From: Myxococcales bacterium
GTDB lineage: Bacteria > Myxococcota_C > UBA6777
Direction of reading: 5' to 3'
Assembly (NCBI GenBank): GCA_020632975.1
Contig: JACKEL010000002.1
Span: forward strand, 442,560 to 506,559
Length of the DNA: 64,000 nucleotides
A program made the translations under genes and the position numbers. Below the pieces are notes generated by a model. It was not told the DNA's origin, searched no databases, and saw only the letters and a program-made list of their open reading frames with translations. Below are positions 47,001 to 54,007 of this stretch, one piece after another (within the stretch, counting starts at the first letter, position 1; each line of letters starts with the position of its first letter).

Positions 47001-47612
47001 AACACCAGAAACATTCTTGTCAGGATCGAGTTTGTTGTTGCATTCGTAGGGGACATCTTTGCGGAAGTTTGGGGTGGTTTCGAGTTGCTGAAGGCGTGTT
47101 GCACAAGTGCCATTTTGTTGGCAGCTATCTTGTTGCATGGTCGCGTTGTTGATGCCTTGGACATCAAAGAATACGATCTTGCTACCCACTGGGCAGATCT
47201 CGCTACCATTGGCGCCACCGTTGATATGGCCCGTGTCTTCGCAAAGATAGTGGATATAGTGGAGTTGTTGGGTTTGGGGATGTGTGTAGCGATACTCGTT
47301 TCCGCTGGGGCTTACTGTGCCCATGGATGCGGTGTTTGCACCTTGCCCATCGAGAAGCGCATAAGCGAGTTGCGTGAGATCCGTGCTATTCCATGTGTCG
47401 AGTGAACCCAACAGCGGAGCGCGCGGACCAATGGCCTTTTGCAACACATCCGCACTGCATTGAACTTGTTTGAGTTGATCATCTGGGCGGCAAACACCTT
47501 GTTGGCAAGTGTTGTTGGGAGGGCAGCTGCCCCCGCTACAAGCCGTCTCAGGCGTGGGTTGGTTGCCTACGTAGTCTTTGTCTTCGAGGTTCGCGGAACT
47601 GCGCTCAAGCAA
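44058..47612 (-). CDS. TcA-like protein, C-terminal part (same frame as 47664-50024, after an in-frame TAA)
   Basis: 1184 residues from the first possible start, TTG 47612, which has no good ribosome site. The frame is open for another 17 codons upstream to the TAA at 47664-47666, and those codons read as normal protein (GQGSNALNQDFVSYGYI). The chain has a Cys-rich patch, a large helical region (about 400-960) with long coiled-coil-like runs, and a C-terminus like the TcB-binding end of TcA toxins: YISQLEQAYRAFEEQ, ILSLRDDILKLP, LAFPFAISLDKTD, HRILYVEAEI and the closing SVSDIVLYIYYTD. In canonical Tc toxins this end is the pore-forming shaft and the dock for TcB. The TcB-like gene lies 60 bases downstream. 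Confidence 0.72.
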   Translation of the reverse strand: MLERSSANLEDKDYVGNQPTPETACSGGSCPPNNTCQQGVCRPDDQLKQVQCSADVLQKAIGPRAPLLGSLDTWNSTDLTQLAYALLDGQGANTASMGTVSPSGNEYRYTHPQTQQLHYIHYLCEDTGHINGGANGSEICPVGSKIVFFDVQGINNATMQQDSCQQNGTCATRLQQLETTPNFRKDVPYECNNKLDPDKNVSGVFCDKNRQDLREGKAFFTPPASSNVYVSPYKALHIDIEDAFRYRIKFQSRSGQSIAFAPAICQEGTSSLTPYCYDPKAIESLQERVNCLEYIYTNNTLYQKLGTRTGGQTLQNELKDQLIFTFSYKNTLSADGTILTHFGFETLNAELRVMLGDEAYTQSLTSRYDLAGQRLLSFDGDLFEPNGIKLTGALGFEMFKLYQATQYYQSVLDRFFSQTSVIYHSFQTNERFITAAAVTSYFQKLLLASTRKARAFGQIARRYHDLNRADLARHVVERSYVSTYMEQLILARLLRELMRIADSAKIPEVSTQIDKAMLTYRAALLDMEEVYKDLSTEVNAFGLPAGYIPFPAIDPLAVQRGVTNAFETTLDFAKSKIADAREKELIALQSKRDFQTDAASFQSELVQIQQNYENELIDLCGGMMDGNKVVPAIPRYAHISPDVLRLGNPCGRLPKGQIYEAFLRIGQTRLAFQSLKIEQENILRQIQLEEERIQRYCAAKFTVSDIVWQLGDKRTNLQEASLRSKLLMSTIQNGIQGAMMTFQAKQCIETGYIVILPPPAPPLVSMDCPSAKAAAATVATVQAARAAHLYFLNQEINKKQIELSRLNQQQSTTRLQIECNLCEDGSVCTNNVCKDGKVCKEGIARTESNIRLQQLRSQMLNFDLQALQIDYTLSQALSDMLRLQQQAQKLITDLDENLQLAINVQAARNDPNIRIYKNDAIITAERTFNEAIREAYRATLVYEYYTGSSYTRKGDLFFIRMITAGDRNLEAYISQLEQAYRAFEEQNGKPDTRILILSLRDDILKLPRSVRDQATSTETPLSLNERVKKLGEILRDPARLNEEGYLAFPFAISLDKTDSLVSPVTSNHRILYVEAEIKGTQVGDEIGRIYLRQKGTGVMRLADETLKFYALPNITSVVNTFFNGTKPLPAETYSNQRLHDRPLGNSQWELLFNQATEPANQDINLNSVSDIVLYIYYTDFTKSP

Positions 47613-47663
47613 GATGTATCCGTAGCTTACGAAGTCTTGGTTGAGTGCGTTGCTGCCTTGTCC

Positions 47664-47666
47664 TTA
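47664..47666 (-). other. In-frame TAA separating the two halves of the TcA-like reading frame
   Basis: The context is AAC TAA GGA CAA GGC. The distance from ATG 50024 to the end at 44058 is 5967 bases, exactly 1989 codons, and only this codon interrupts it. A single C-to-T change from CAA (Gln) would give TAA; readthrough, a recent mutation or a base-call error all fit. Confidence 0.85.
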
Positions 47667-50024
47667 GTTAAAGAAACTGACGAAGCGTTCTTTGTAAAGG
47701 ATGAAGAGATAGCGGTTTTGGACAAGATCACCATCCAAAAGCTCGATGCGACGGCGCAAACGACGGCTGTTGGGGATAGGGTTGGCTCCACTCAGGCTAG
47801 TATTTTTGCGCTGATCATTTTGGAGTTCTTCTGTGGTTTGTCCTGCTTTGGGGGTCAGTGGGACGCGTTTGTCGCGGCAACCATAGCGAGCGCACATCAA
47901 GCTTCCCGCGATCTCATAGCTATCTTGCGTAAAGTCCGAAAGCAACCAAGGGATGCTTACGCGCTCGAACAACTGGGTGTCTTGGCAGCTTTCTTTGTCT
48001 GTGATCTCGTAACGACCGCCCAAGTCGATTTGCGCGGCGAGTTGGGTGATCGGGGTGATCGATTGTTGTCCAGGGATCTGTCCAAAAGTGATCTCGATGG
48101 CGGCATTTCCTGGATAATGCAGGGCGCGTTCTGTGACGACCTGTCCTTCGAGTACCTTGTCATCGCTGGCTTTACGTCGCAGGTTTAAGGCAAAAGGCAG
48201 CTCGGATATCCCCGAAGGTACGGGTGCTTCACGGTTACTTTGTGTGAGGATCTTGTACCCATTGGCAGAGGTAAAGGGATAACAAAGGGTATCGTCGTTG
48301 GTTTGAAAGATGCGTTTGCAGTCATCCTTGACTTTGGGTAGAGACCACGAAGCCTCCGTCACAGCGGTCAGGATCGCGCGAAACTCATCCCAAGGGATCG
48401 CACCTGCTTTGAAGGACAACCACTGACGCAACAGCGCGTTGCTGATCTGTTGTGGATTGGTCCCTTGTGTGTTCGGAAACTTGTTACCATCGCGTTGTTC
48501 GTCGAAGTTGAAGTTTCCAAAGGCGATCATCCGCCCCGTCCACTGGCCATCGCTGCTCTCTCGATAATCGAGCACGACCTCTTGTTGGCCCATGCGGTCG
48601 CCTTCTACAACGAGCGTTCCTTGATAAGTCTTTTTGTCGCTGGGCTGTCCTGCGGCATTGCTTACCTTCACGATAGCGATCTTGCCGCTCCCTACAGATG
48701 GGACGCTGAAAGGCTCTTGGGCGGAGGGTTTGTTCTCAAAGGCCAAGCATTTTTTCCCGTCGTCGCTGTACGTCTTACAAAGATCGAAACGTACCCACTG
48801 AAGCGGATTGCTCGAAGAGATATTGTCTTGCTTGCGTTTGATGGTGAACGAACTCGCGAAGTCGCCTTTGTTGTAGATGGCGATCTCTTGGGAGGTACTG
48901 TGGTTGGTGAAACGAAACGATGTGAAAGGAAGGCTAAAACTTCCCGCACTTTTTTGTTGGGCGGGTAGGTTGGAAGGACGCGTCTTGATGGGCGCGCAAA
49001 CGCCTTCTTCGCTGCCTTGGGTTTCGCATGTCTCGTTCGAGCTGCAACTGCTTTGTTTGAGGCTGCAAGGACGGCGGCAAACGTAGCGATGACACTTGAG
49101 CCCTTGGGCACAGTCCGCTTGAGAAGAACAAGTGGAATAACAACGCCCACTCACACAAGTCTGCCATGCGGGACAGTCCGAATCATCCGCACAAAAGGGG
49201 TAGGTGCCAGGCGGAACTTGTGCAAGCTCCTGCGAAGATGAGAGACAGCTTCCTTCTTTGCAGGTCTGTCCCACGCCGCAACCCTCGGTCAGACGGTACG
49301 CTACGTGGCAAACCCGCAAGGTCCCATCTGCGCCTTGGATGTCTCCCTCGCAAGGGCTATAACAACGCGGATTCTGCGGGACTTTTTGCAACGTCGCGAG
49401 ATCTTGACAGCGACGATTGATGCAAGCTAGACCACCACAGTCCGCATCTTTCTCACAAGAACATTCTTTTTTGTCTGTAACGCTACAGCTTCGACAAGTC
49501 CCACCTGTGTTGTTGGGATCTTCGCATCGAAGGCCCGCATCACATGCTTTGTTGGGATAACAAGAGCAGCCTTCTTTGCCCACACAGCCCGTACAAAGGC
49601 CATTGGAGCAAGTGAGTCCACCCTCGCAAGTGTTTCCTGTTTTGCAATGACAGCCCGCACTACCTGTTGTGCAAGCCACGCAGAGCCCCGTTTGGCAGCG
49701 AAGTCCCTCAAAGCAAGAGCCTGTGGGACTGCATCGACAGGCCGCACGACCCGGCTGGCAGGGAGGTTCGGGAGGTGGCTCAGGGAGCGGTTCGGGTGTG
49801 ACTTCCACAAGCTTTTCGGGCTGTGGGGTAGGACTGACGCAAGTTCCTTGTTCGCAAACAAGACCACGGAAACAGCTTGTGTTGGGAAAGCATGGACAGC
49901 CGCGTTCCCCGATCGGGCAAGCACCGCCATCGCTTGTGGTTTCTTCAGTGCTTGGGGTTGGACCGCAACCCACCAAGAGCCACACGCTACAAAAGAGTAT
50001 GAATTGACGTAAGTAAAGTGGCAT
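47664..50024 (-). CDS. TcA-like lipoprotein, Cys-rich N-terminal part
   Basis: 786 residues from ATG 50024 (AAGGA upstream) to an in-frame TAA. Lipoprotein signal with a good lipobox (LVGC, Cys20). Residues about 33-330 hold a chain of short Cys-rich modules (CPIGERGCPCFPNTSCFRG, CRCSPTGSCFEGLRC, GCSCYPNKACDAGLRC), interrupted by a Glu/Pro linker; then a beta-rich domain (about 355-500) and a region with DDCKRIFQTNDDTLCYPF. No known TcA N-terminal (VRP1) domain is recognisable. The frame continues beyond the stop into the TcA-like C-terminal part, so the intended protein is probably one chain of about 1987 residues. The small lipoprotein gene ends 10 bases upstream. Confidence 0.75.
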   Translation of the reverse strand: MPLYLRQFILFCSVWLLVGCGPTPSTEETTSDGGACPIGERGCPCFPNTSCFRGLVCEQGTCVSPTPQPEKLVEVTPEPLPEPPPEPPCQPGRAACRCSPTGSCFEGLRCQTGLCVACTTGSAGCHCKTGNTCEGGLTCSNGLCTGCVGKEGCSCYPNKACDAGLRCEDPNNTGGTCRSCSVTDKKECSCEKDADCGGLACINRRCQDLATLQKVPQNPRCYSPCEGDIQGADGTLRVCHVAYRLTEGCGVGQTCKEGSCLSSSQELAQVPPGTYPFCADDSDCPAWQTCVSGRCYSTCSSQADCAQGLKCHRYVCRRPCSLKQSSCSSNETCETQGSEEGVCAPIKTRPSNLPAQQKSAGSFSLPFTSFRFTNHSTSQEIAIYNKGDFASSFTIKRKQDNISSSNPLQWVRFDLCKTYSDDGKKCLAFENKPSAQEPFSVPSVGSGKIAIVKVSNAAGQPSDKKTYQGTLVVEGDRMGQQEVVLDYRESSDGQWTGRMIAFGNFNFDEQRDGNKFPNTQGTNPQQISNALLRQWLSFKAGAIPWDEFRAILTAVTEASWSLPKVKDDCKRIFQTNDDTLCYPFTSANGYKILTQSNREAPVPSGISELPFALNLRRKASDDKVLEGQVVTERALHYPGNAAIEITFGQIPGQQSITPITQLAAQIDLGGRYEITDKESCQDTQLFERVSIPWLLSDFTQDSYEIAGSLMCARYGCRDKRVPLTPKAGQTTEELQNDQRKNTSLSGANPIPNSRRLRRRIELLDGDLVQNRYLFILYKERFVSFFN

Positions 50025-50034
50025 GATCTTTTCC

Positions 50035-50496
50035 TTACTTTTTCTCTAAAAGGATGGTGGCTTTTTCTAGGGGGCGTCCATTACCGTCATAGCAGGTCTG
50101 TTGAAGGATCTTGGTGTCGTTGAGAGAAGTAAAAGAGGCGGCGGGTTGTTCGAGGGCTTTGTCTTCTCGAACGAAAAAGACGATGCCAAGGCGTCCTGTT
50201 TTTTGCATGGTGCGACCACGCACTTGATCAGAAAATGCGAGATTTTCTGCTTTCTTATCAGAAGGAATCTCAAAAATAACTTGGCAAGAACGCACCGCAG
50301 GATCGGAGACTTTTAGGCACGTGGAGCCTGCGTCACAGGTCACAAGAGGGCTCTGTTCCGTGGTTTGGGTGCTTTCAGGTACGGTTTCTCCGCCATCTGG
50401 GGGCGTTGTTTTGTTGGGGCATCCTGTCGAAAAAAGAAGTATCCCCAGCAAAAAAGGAAAACAAAAAGAAAGAAAAGAATGGTGGTGCGTTCTCAT
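50035..50496 (-). CDS. Small lipoprotein at the head of the Tc-like operon
   Basis: 153 residues from ATG 50496, with GAGG about six bases upstream. His-rich N-terminus, hydrophobic stretch about 8-24, and a lipobox-like FSTGC (Cys26). A Thr/Glu/Pro spacer (about 30-50) is followed by a small domain with two Cys pairs (CDAGSTCLKV and the CQVIFEIP strand). No family recognised. It is 10 bases upstream of the TcA-like lipoprotein gene, so it is almost certainly in the same operon. Confidence 0.7.
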   Translation of the reverse strand: MRTHHHSFLSFCFPFLLGILLFSTGCPNKTTPPDGGETVPESTQTTEQSPLVTCDAGSTCLKVSDPAVRSCQVIFEIPSDKKAENLAFSDQVRGRTMQKTGRLGIVFFVREDKALEQPAASFTSLNDTKILQQTCYDGNGRPLEKATILLEKK

Positions 50497-51006
50497 TATG
50501 GCCTCATCTCGACGATATGGTCAAAAGGGAATTTTTGGGCTTTGTGTATGTGGAAGTGCTTGCGACATCGAATGAAAGAGCGTCACGAGGTGTGGTGGTA
50601 TCGCTTTGTTGGCGGGTCTCTCGTCATGGGCGCTCGTATACAAAATCTCATCTGAAGGACGGGGGACCCTGAAAGTCGTCGCTTGGATGAATGAAAAAAA
50701 AATAGCGCGCCTAGAGGTTCGGAAAGATTGAAAATAGCGCCGTGACGAGGATGTGGGGGCCTGTTTTTTCGGTCGCGAGACTTGAAGGATGTGTTTTGCG
50801 TTCTTATGCCAGGAGGTATGTCGTTGAGCGTGAGAGGTGGCGATCTTGTTGGGGAGATCTTGCTCGTTGGAAGCGAAGAAATCAGCGTCTTTTAGCAAGC
50901 GGAAAAGGCGTTGAGATGGGCTTGTCCCTTGTCTTTGGCGAGTCTTTTGGGTAAGTCCTGTTTTTGTTGAGGAAAGGCGGGATGCGACTTTCTTCTTTGG
51001 GTTTGG
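50497..51006. other. Intergenic region upstream of the Tc-like operon
   Basis: About 510 bases between divergent genes. The only structure I can point to is the direct repeat AAAATAGCGC at 50699-50708 and 50731-50740. Several open frames cross this stretch, the longest a minus-strand frame of 242 codons, but their composition is not protein-like. Confidence 0.4.
50699..50740. repeat. Direct repeat pair AAAATAGCGC upstream of the Tc-like operon
   Basis: Two identical 10-base copies at 50699-50708 and 50731-50740 start 32 bases apart, close to three helical turns. They lie about 200-240 bases upstream of the first gene of the Tc-like operon and could be regulator half sites; chance cannot be excluded. 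Confidence 0.35.
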
Positions 51007-52029
51007 TTGATAGAAAGAGACGATACATTGCGCAGAGAAGAACGAGATCACAAAAGAACTGCACTGACGCAAGCCCTGATCGGGTACGAGGTGTTTCGCC
51101 CTGTGCGGCGACCTGCCTCTGTTTGGCAAGCGCAACAAGAAGCCCATCGACTTCGCTTTGAGGCGCAACTGCGGGCTTATGTCACAGGTCGCTCTCATCA
51201 TATAAAAGAACCCGTGTTGGACTTTTTGTTTGAGTATTACAACTTCCATGCAGGGGCTTTTTTGCGTTGGACGCCTGGGGTGGGTGTGATCTTAGAAGGA
51301 GAAAAAGCCTCGCGATTTTTAGGAAAAAAAGGCTTTGATCCACATCCAGAGGGAGGGGTCTGGATGGACCCTACAGGCTTCCCTTTTAAGCGCCAAAATA
51401 CGCTGCGATGGATGATCAAGTTGCTCGAAACCACCGCGAGTCGGCCCCCTTTCTTCGGGTGTTTTGGGATGCATGAGTGGGCGATGGTGTATCGCACAGA
51501 AGATATCCGTCACCCTTACCCTTTGCGTCTCGAACAAGAAGAACTCGCAGCGTTTGTAGAAAGTCGCCCTCTTCTCTGCACGCACTTCGATGCTTTTCGA
51601 TTTTTTACACCGCTCGCCAAACCTATGAATCGACACCAACTTCATCGCGAAGATCAGATCCACTTCGAGCAACCTGGCTGCTTGCACGCCAATATGGACC
51701 TCTACAAGTGGGCGTACAAGCTCCATCCTTGGCTTCCCAGCGAGGTCTTGGGCGATACTTTTGCTTTGGCTTACCAAGCGCGCTTGCTCGATATGCGTGC
51801 AAGTCCCTATGCTCTCGAAAGCTTGGGGATGTCGCCGATCCGCGTTGAAACCGAAGAAGGGCGCGCTGAGTATGTCCAGGCGCAACGTCTCTTAACTTCG
51901 GAAGCACGGCGTGTTCGACGAAGACTGATCAAAGCGTATCGTTGGTTGTTGGGGGCTGTTTCGACGATCTCTGGTGGTGCGACGTCGTCGTATGTCTCTG
52001 AGGCATCCGATGCATCGGATGCTGCGTGA
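51007..52029 (+). CDS. Conserved protein of a family often labelled '3-methyladenine DNA glycosylase'
   Basis: 340 residues at most; TTG 51007 is the first start and TTG 51028, with AAGAGA seven bases upstream, is as likely. The blocks VLDFLFEYYNFHAGAFLRWTPG, FFGCFGMHEWAMVYR, HFDAFRFFTPLAKP, QPGCLHANMDLYKWAYKL and LDMRASPYALESLG are those of a widespread conserved family that public annotation often names 3-methyladenine DNA glycosylase. The label rests on transferred annotation; I see no helix-hairpin-helix or other recognisable glycosylase motif. The conserved Asp, His and Glu suggest an enzyme. The Ser/Asp/Ala C-terminus is low complexity. It is convergent with the methyltransferase gene. 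Confidence 0.68.
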   Translation: MIERDDTLRREERDHKRTALTQALIGYEVFRPVRRPASVWQAQQEAHRLRFEAQLRAYVTGRSHHIKEPVLDFLFEYYNFHAGAFLRWTPGVGVILEGEKASRFLGKKGFDPHPEGGVWMDPTGFPFKRQNTLRWMIKLLETTASRPPFFGCFGMHEWAMVYRTEDIRHPYPLRLEQEELAAFVESRPLLCTHFDAFRFFTPLAKPMNRHQLHREDQIHFEQPGCLHANMDLYKWAYKLHPWLPSEVLGDTFALAYQARLLDMRASPYALESLGMSPIRVETEEGRAEYVQAQRLLTSEARRVRRRLIKAYRWLLGAVSTISGGATSSYVSEASDASDAA

Positions 52030-52059
52030 TCTTGTGTCGGCTACGAGGGGACTTTGTGG

Positions 52060-52689
52060 TTATGCGGCTTCTGTGGGAGGTGGGGATTTGTGGGCGACGC
52101 CTGCATACACAGGGAAGGGATTCCAAGGCGCCGTGTTGATGGGGCGATAGCGTTCGTGATGAAAGCCTGCTTGGGTGAGGATGGTGTGAGGATCACGGTT
52201 GAGACGACAACCGCCAGCGATCATCTTCCATGGAGGCGTAAAGAAGTTTTGTAGAGAGCGCATGCCTTTGTGGGGGGATGCTGTGTGTTCGATGTAGTGG
52301 ACCGCTCCATCTGGCCGAAGTATCCGAAAGATCTCTTGTGCGGCTTGCTCAGCGAGAGGGATCGTGCAAAAGACCCATGTGATGACGACTGTATCGAAAG
52401 ATTCGTCAGGATAAGGAAGTGACTCTGCGCCACCTTCTGTCAGTTCGAGGGTGATCCCTGCTTGCGCGGCGCGTTGTTGGGCGATGGGATGCAGGGCTGC
52501 GTCAGGCTCGATCGCGTAAAGGGTCTCTACGCCTCGATAATAAGCGAGGTTGCGCCCTGTCCCGATGCCGATCTCTAGGATCTTTCCGTGTGCTTGTTCA
52601 ATGGTGCGCGCTCGAAGATGTTCGAGGGGCTGCATCAAAAGCTCCATCAAACGCCCTGAAAAAGGCATCTTTGGGGTTGGCTCTGTCAT
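52060..52689 (-). CDS. Class I SAM-dependent methyltransferase
   Basis: 209 residues from ATG 52689 (AAAGGAG nine bases upstream); the longer open frame begins 23 residues earlier without support. Rossmann-like motif I ILEIGIGTGRNLAYY about 40, motif II acid in LYAIEPD, motif IV SFDTVVITWVFCTI, then RILRPDGAVHYIEH. It belongs to the broad Methyltransf_11 group; the HTASPHKGMRSLQNFFTPPW segment resembles phospholipid and thiol-type methyltransferases. Substrate unknown. It stands alone, divergent from uppS. Confidence 0.82.
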   Translation of the reverse strand: MTEPTPKMPFSGRLMELLMQPLEHLRARTIEQAHGKILEIGIGTGRNLAYYRGVETLYAIEPDAALHPIAQQRAAQAGITLELTEGGAESLPYPDESFDTVVITWVFCTIPLAEQAAQEIFRILRPDGAVHYIEHTASPHKGMRSLQNFFTPPWKMIAGGCRLNRDPHTILTQAGFHHERYRPINTAPWNPFPVYAGVAHKSPPPTEAA

Positions 52690-53039
52690 CGCGATCGTCT
52701 CCTTTGCTTGGGTCTGTCTTCGTAAAGAGACATTGCAGGGCGATCGCGATGCACACAAGAGAAAAGAGCAGCGCTCTCAACCAAGACAAAGATCGCGGAT
52801 GCTCGATATTTCATGGACGTTTCACGGAGCCTTCACAAGGTCCTGTCATGACTTGTAGGGTAGGGTTTGTTTTTTCGAGGGGCTTGCGTCCAAGGGGACT
52901 TGTCCGCTAAGAAAGCCCTTCGGATGGCGACTTGTGCTAGAGAAAAACAAGAGATGAGATGTCTTTCCTTTTGGAGCCAGAAGAAGAAAAACATCTTATA
53001 ATGGATGCGAATTTTTGAAAAGACGAAGGGATCGTCGCG
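52690..53039. other. Intergenic region between methyltransferase and uppS
   Basis: About 350 bases between divergent genes. It contains a perfect TATAAT at 52997-53002, about 38 bases before the uppS start, with only a poor -35 (TTGGAG, 20 bases away). No believable ORF. Confidence 0.4.
52971..53002 (+). promoter_or_regulatory. Candidate uppS promoter
   Basis: A consensus -10 TATAAT at 52997-53002 is preceded by TTGGAG at 52971-52976; the 20-base spacer is longer than ideal, so the -35 assignment is doubtful. Confidence 0.35.
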
Positions 53040-53849
53040 ATGATTCGGGAATATCTGTGGTCTAAAGCAAAAGATATGGTCAAGCAGCCTTTTTATGCGG
53101 CTTACACGCAGCGTCTGCAACAACAAGCCAAGACATGGACTCTTCCGCGACACATCGGGATTATCCTAGATGGAAACCGTCGATTTGCGCGGACACACGG
53201 TCTCAATAGCGTGATCGATGGTCATGCTCGTGGCGCAGACAAGCTCAAAGAAGTGTTGGGTTGGTGCATGGAGATGGATATCCCGATCATTACGATCTGG
53301 ATCTTCTCTTTGGATAACTTTCAACGTGACGATGAAGAGGTCCAAGGACTCTTCAAGCTGATCGAACGCAAGACGATGCAGCTTCTCGAAGAACCCGATA
53401 TCCATAAAAACCGTATGCGGATCAATTATATCGGGCGTTTGAACTTGTTGCCTGATAGCCTGCAAAAGACGATCAAACACGCTGAAGAAACGACCGCACA
53501 TTACAACCGCTTCATGCTCAATATCGCGATCGCTTATGGCGGTCGCGAGGAGATCACAGACGCTTTTTGTCGTTATATGCAGGATGGCAAAGAGCACCGC
53601 AGCCTTCAAGAAGCCTTGCATGATCTCTCCCCTGAGACCCTGACCCCTTATCTTTATACAGCGGGGATGCCTGATCCCGACCTGATCATCCGAACCAGCG
53701 GGGAGATCCGACTCTCTGGCTTTCTCTTATGGCAAAGTGCTTACGCTGAGTATTACTTTTGTGATACGTACTGGCCAGACTTCCGCAAGCTCGATCTTTT
53801 GCGGGCGGTGCGTTCGTATGACCTCAGACAACGGCGCTTTGGTCGCTAG
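53040..53849 (+). CDS. uppS: Isoprenyl transferase (undecaprenyl diphosphate synthase family)
   Basis: 269 residues. The cis-prenyltransferase motifs are present: HIGIILDGNRRFAR with catalytic Asp44, TIWIFSLDNFQRDDEEV, and PDPDLIIRTSGEIRLSGFLLWQSAYAE split over the Arg and Ser that bind pyrophosphate. The enzyme extends farnesyl or geranyl diphosphate with isopentenyl diphosphate to make the lipid carrier for cell-wall synthesis. DGNRR replaces the more common DGNGR, as in some actinobacterial and archaeal members, so chain length could differ. AAGGG lies nine bases before the ATG. Confidence 0.92.
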   Translation: MIREYLWSKAKDMVKQPFYAAYTQRLQQQAKTWTLPRHIGIILDGNRRFARTHGLNSVIDGHARGADKLKEVLGWCMEMDIPIITIWIFSLDNFQRDDEEVQGLFKLIERKTMQLLEEPDIHKNRMRINYIGRLNLLPDSLQKTIKHAEETTAHYNRFMLNIAIAYGGREEITDAFCRYMQDGKEHRSLQEALHDLSPETLTPYLYTAGMPDPDLIIRTSGEIRLSGFLLWQSAYAEYYFCDTYWPDFRKLDLLRAVRSYDLRQRRFGR

Positions 53850-53941
53850 TTCGCGGTACTAGGATGCGGTACTTGAGGCATTGGCCGCAAGTTGGTTTCT
53901 TGGTTTCTTGTGGGGATGGGAACATCGGGGAGGGGGAGTGT

Positions 53942-53966
53942 AGAGAAGCCCATCGCGGGCTTCTCT
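53942..53966. terminator. Hairpin between convergent uppS and lysozyme genes
   Basis: AGAGAAGCCC and GGGCTTCTCT form a perfect 10-bp stem around ATCGC. It lies between two convergent genes, where a two-way terminator is expected, but neither side has a T run, so it may work with Rho or only as an RNA-end stabiliser. Confidence 0.5.
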
Positions 53967-54007
53967 GAAGATCTCGGTAGGTCGGTGCTTTTCAACGTAA
54001 GATCAGA

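Noticed and set aside
50521..51249. Minus-strand open frame of 242 codons upstream of the Tc-like operon
   Set aside because: Composition (many Ser, Arg, Lys, Gln, no hydrophobic core) and lack of a ribosome site argue against it; it also overlaps the start of the conserved gene at 51007.
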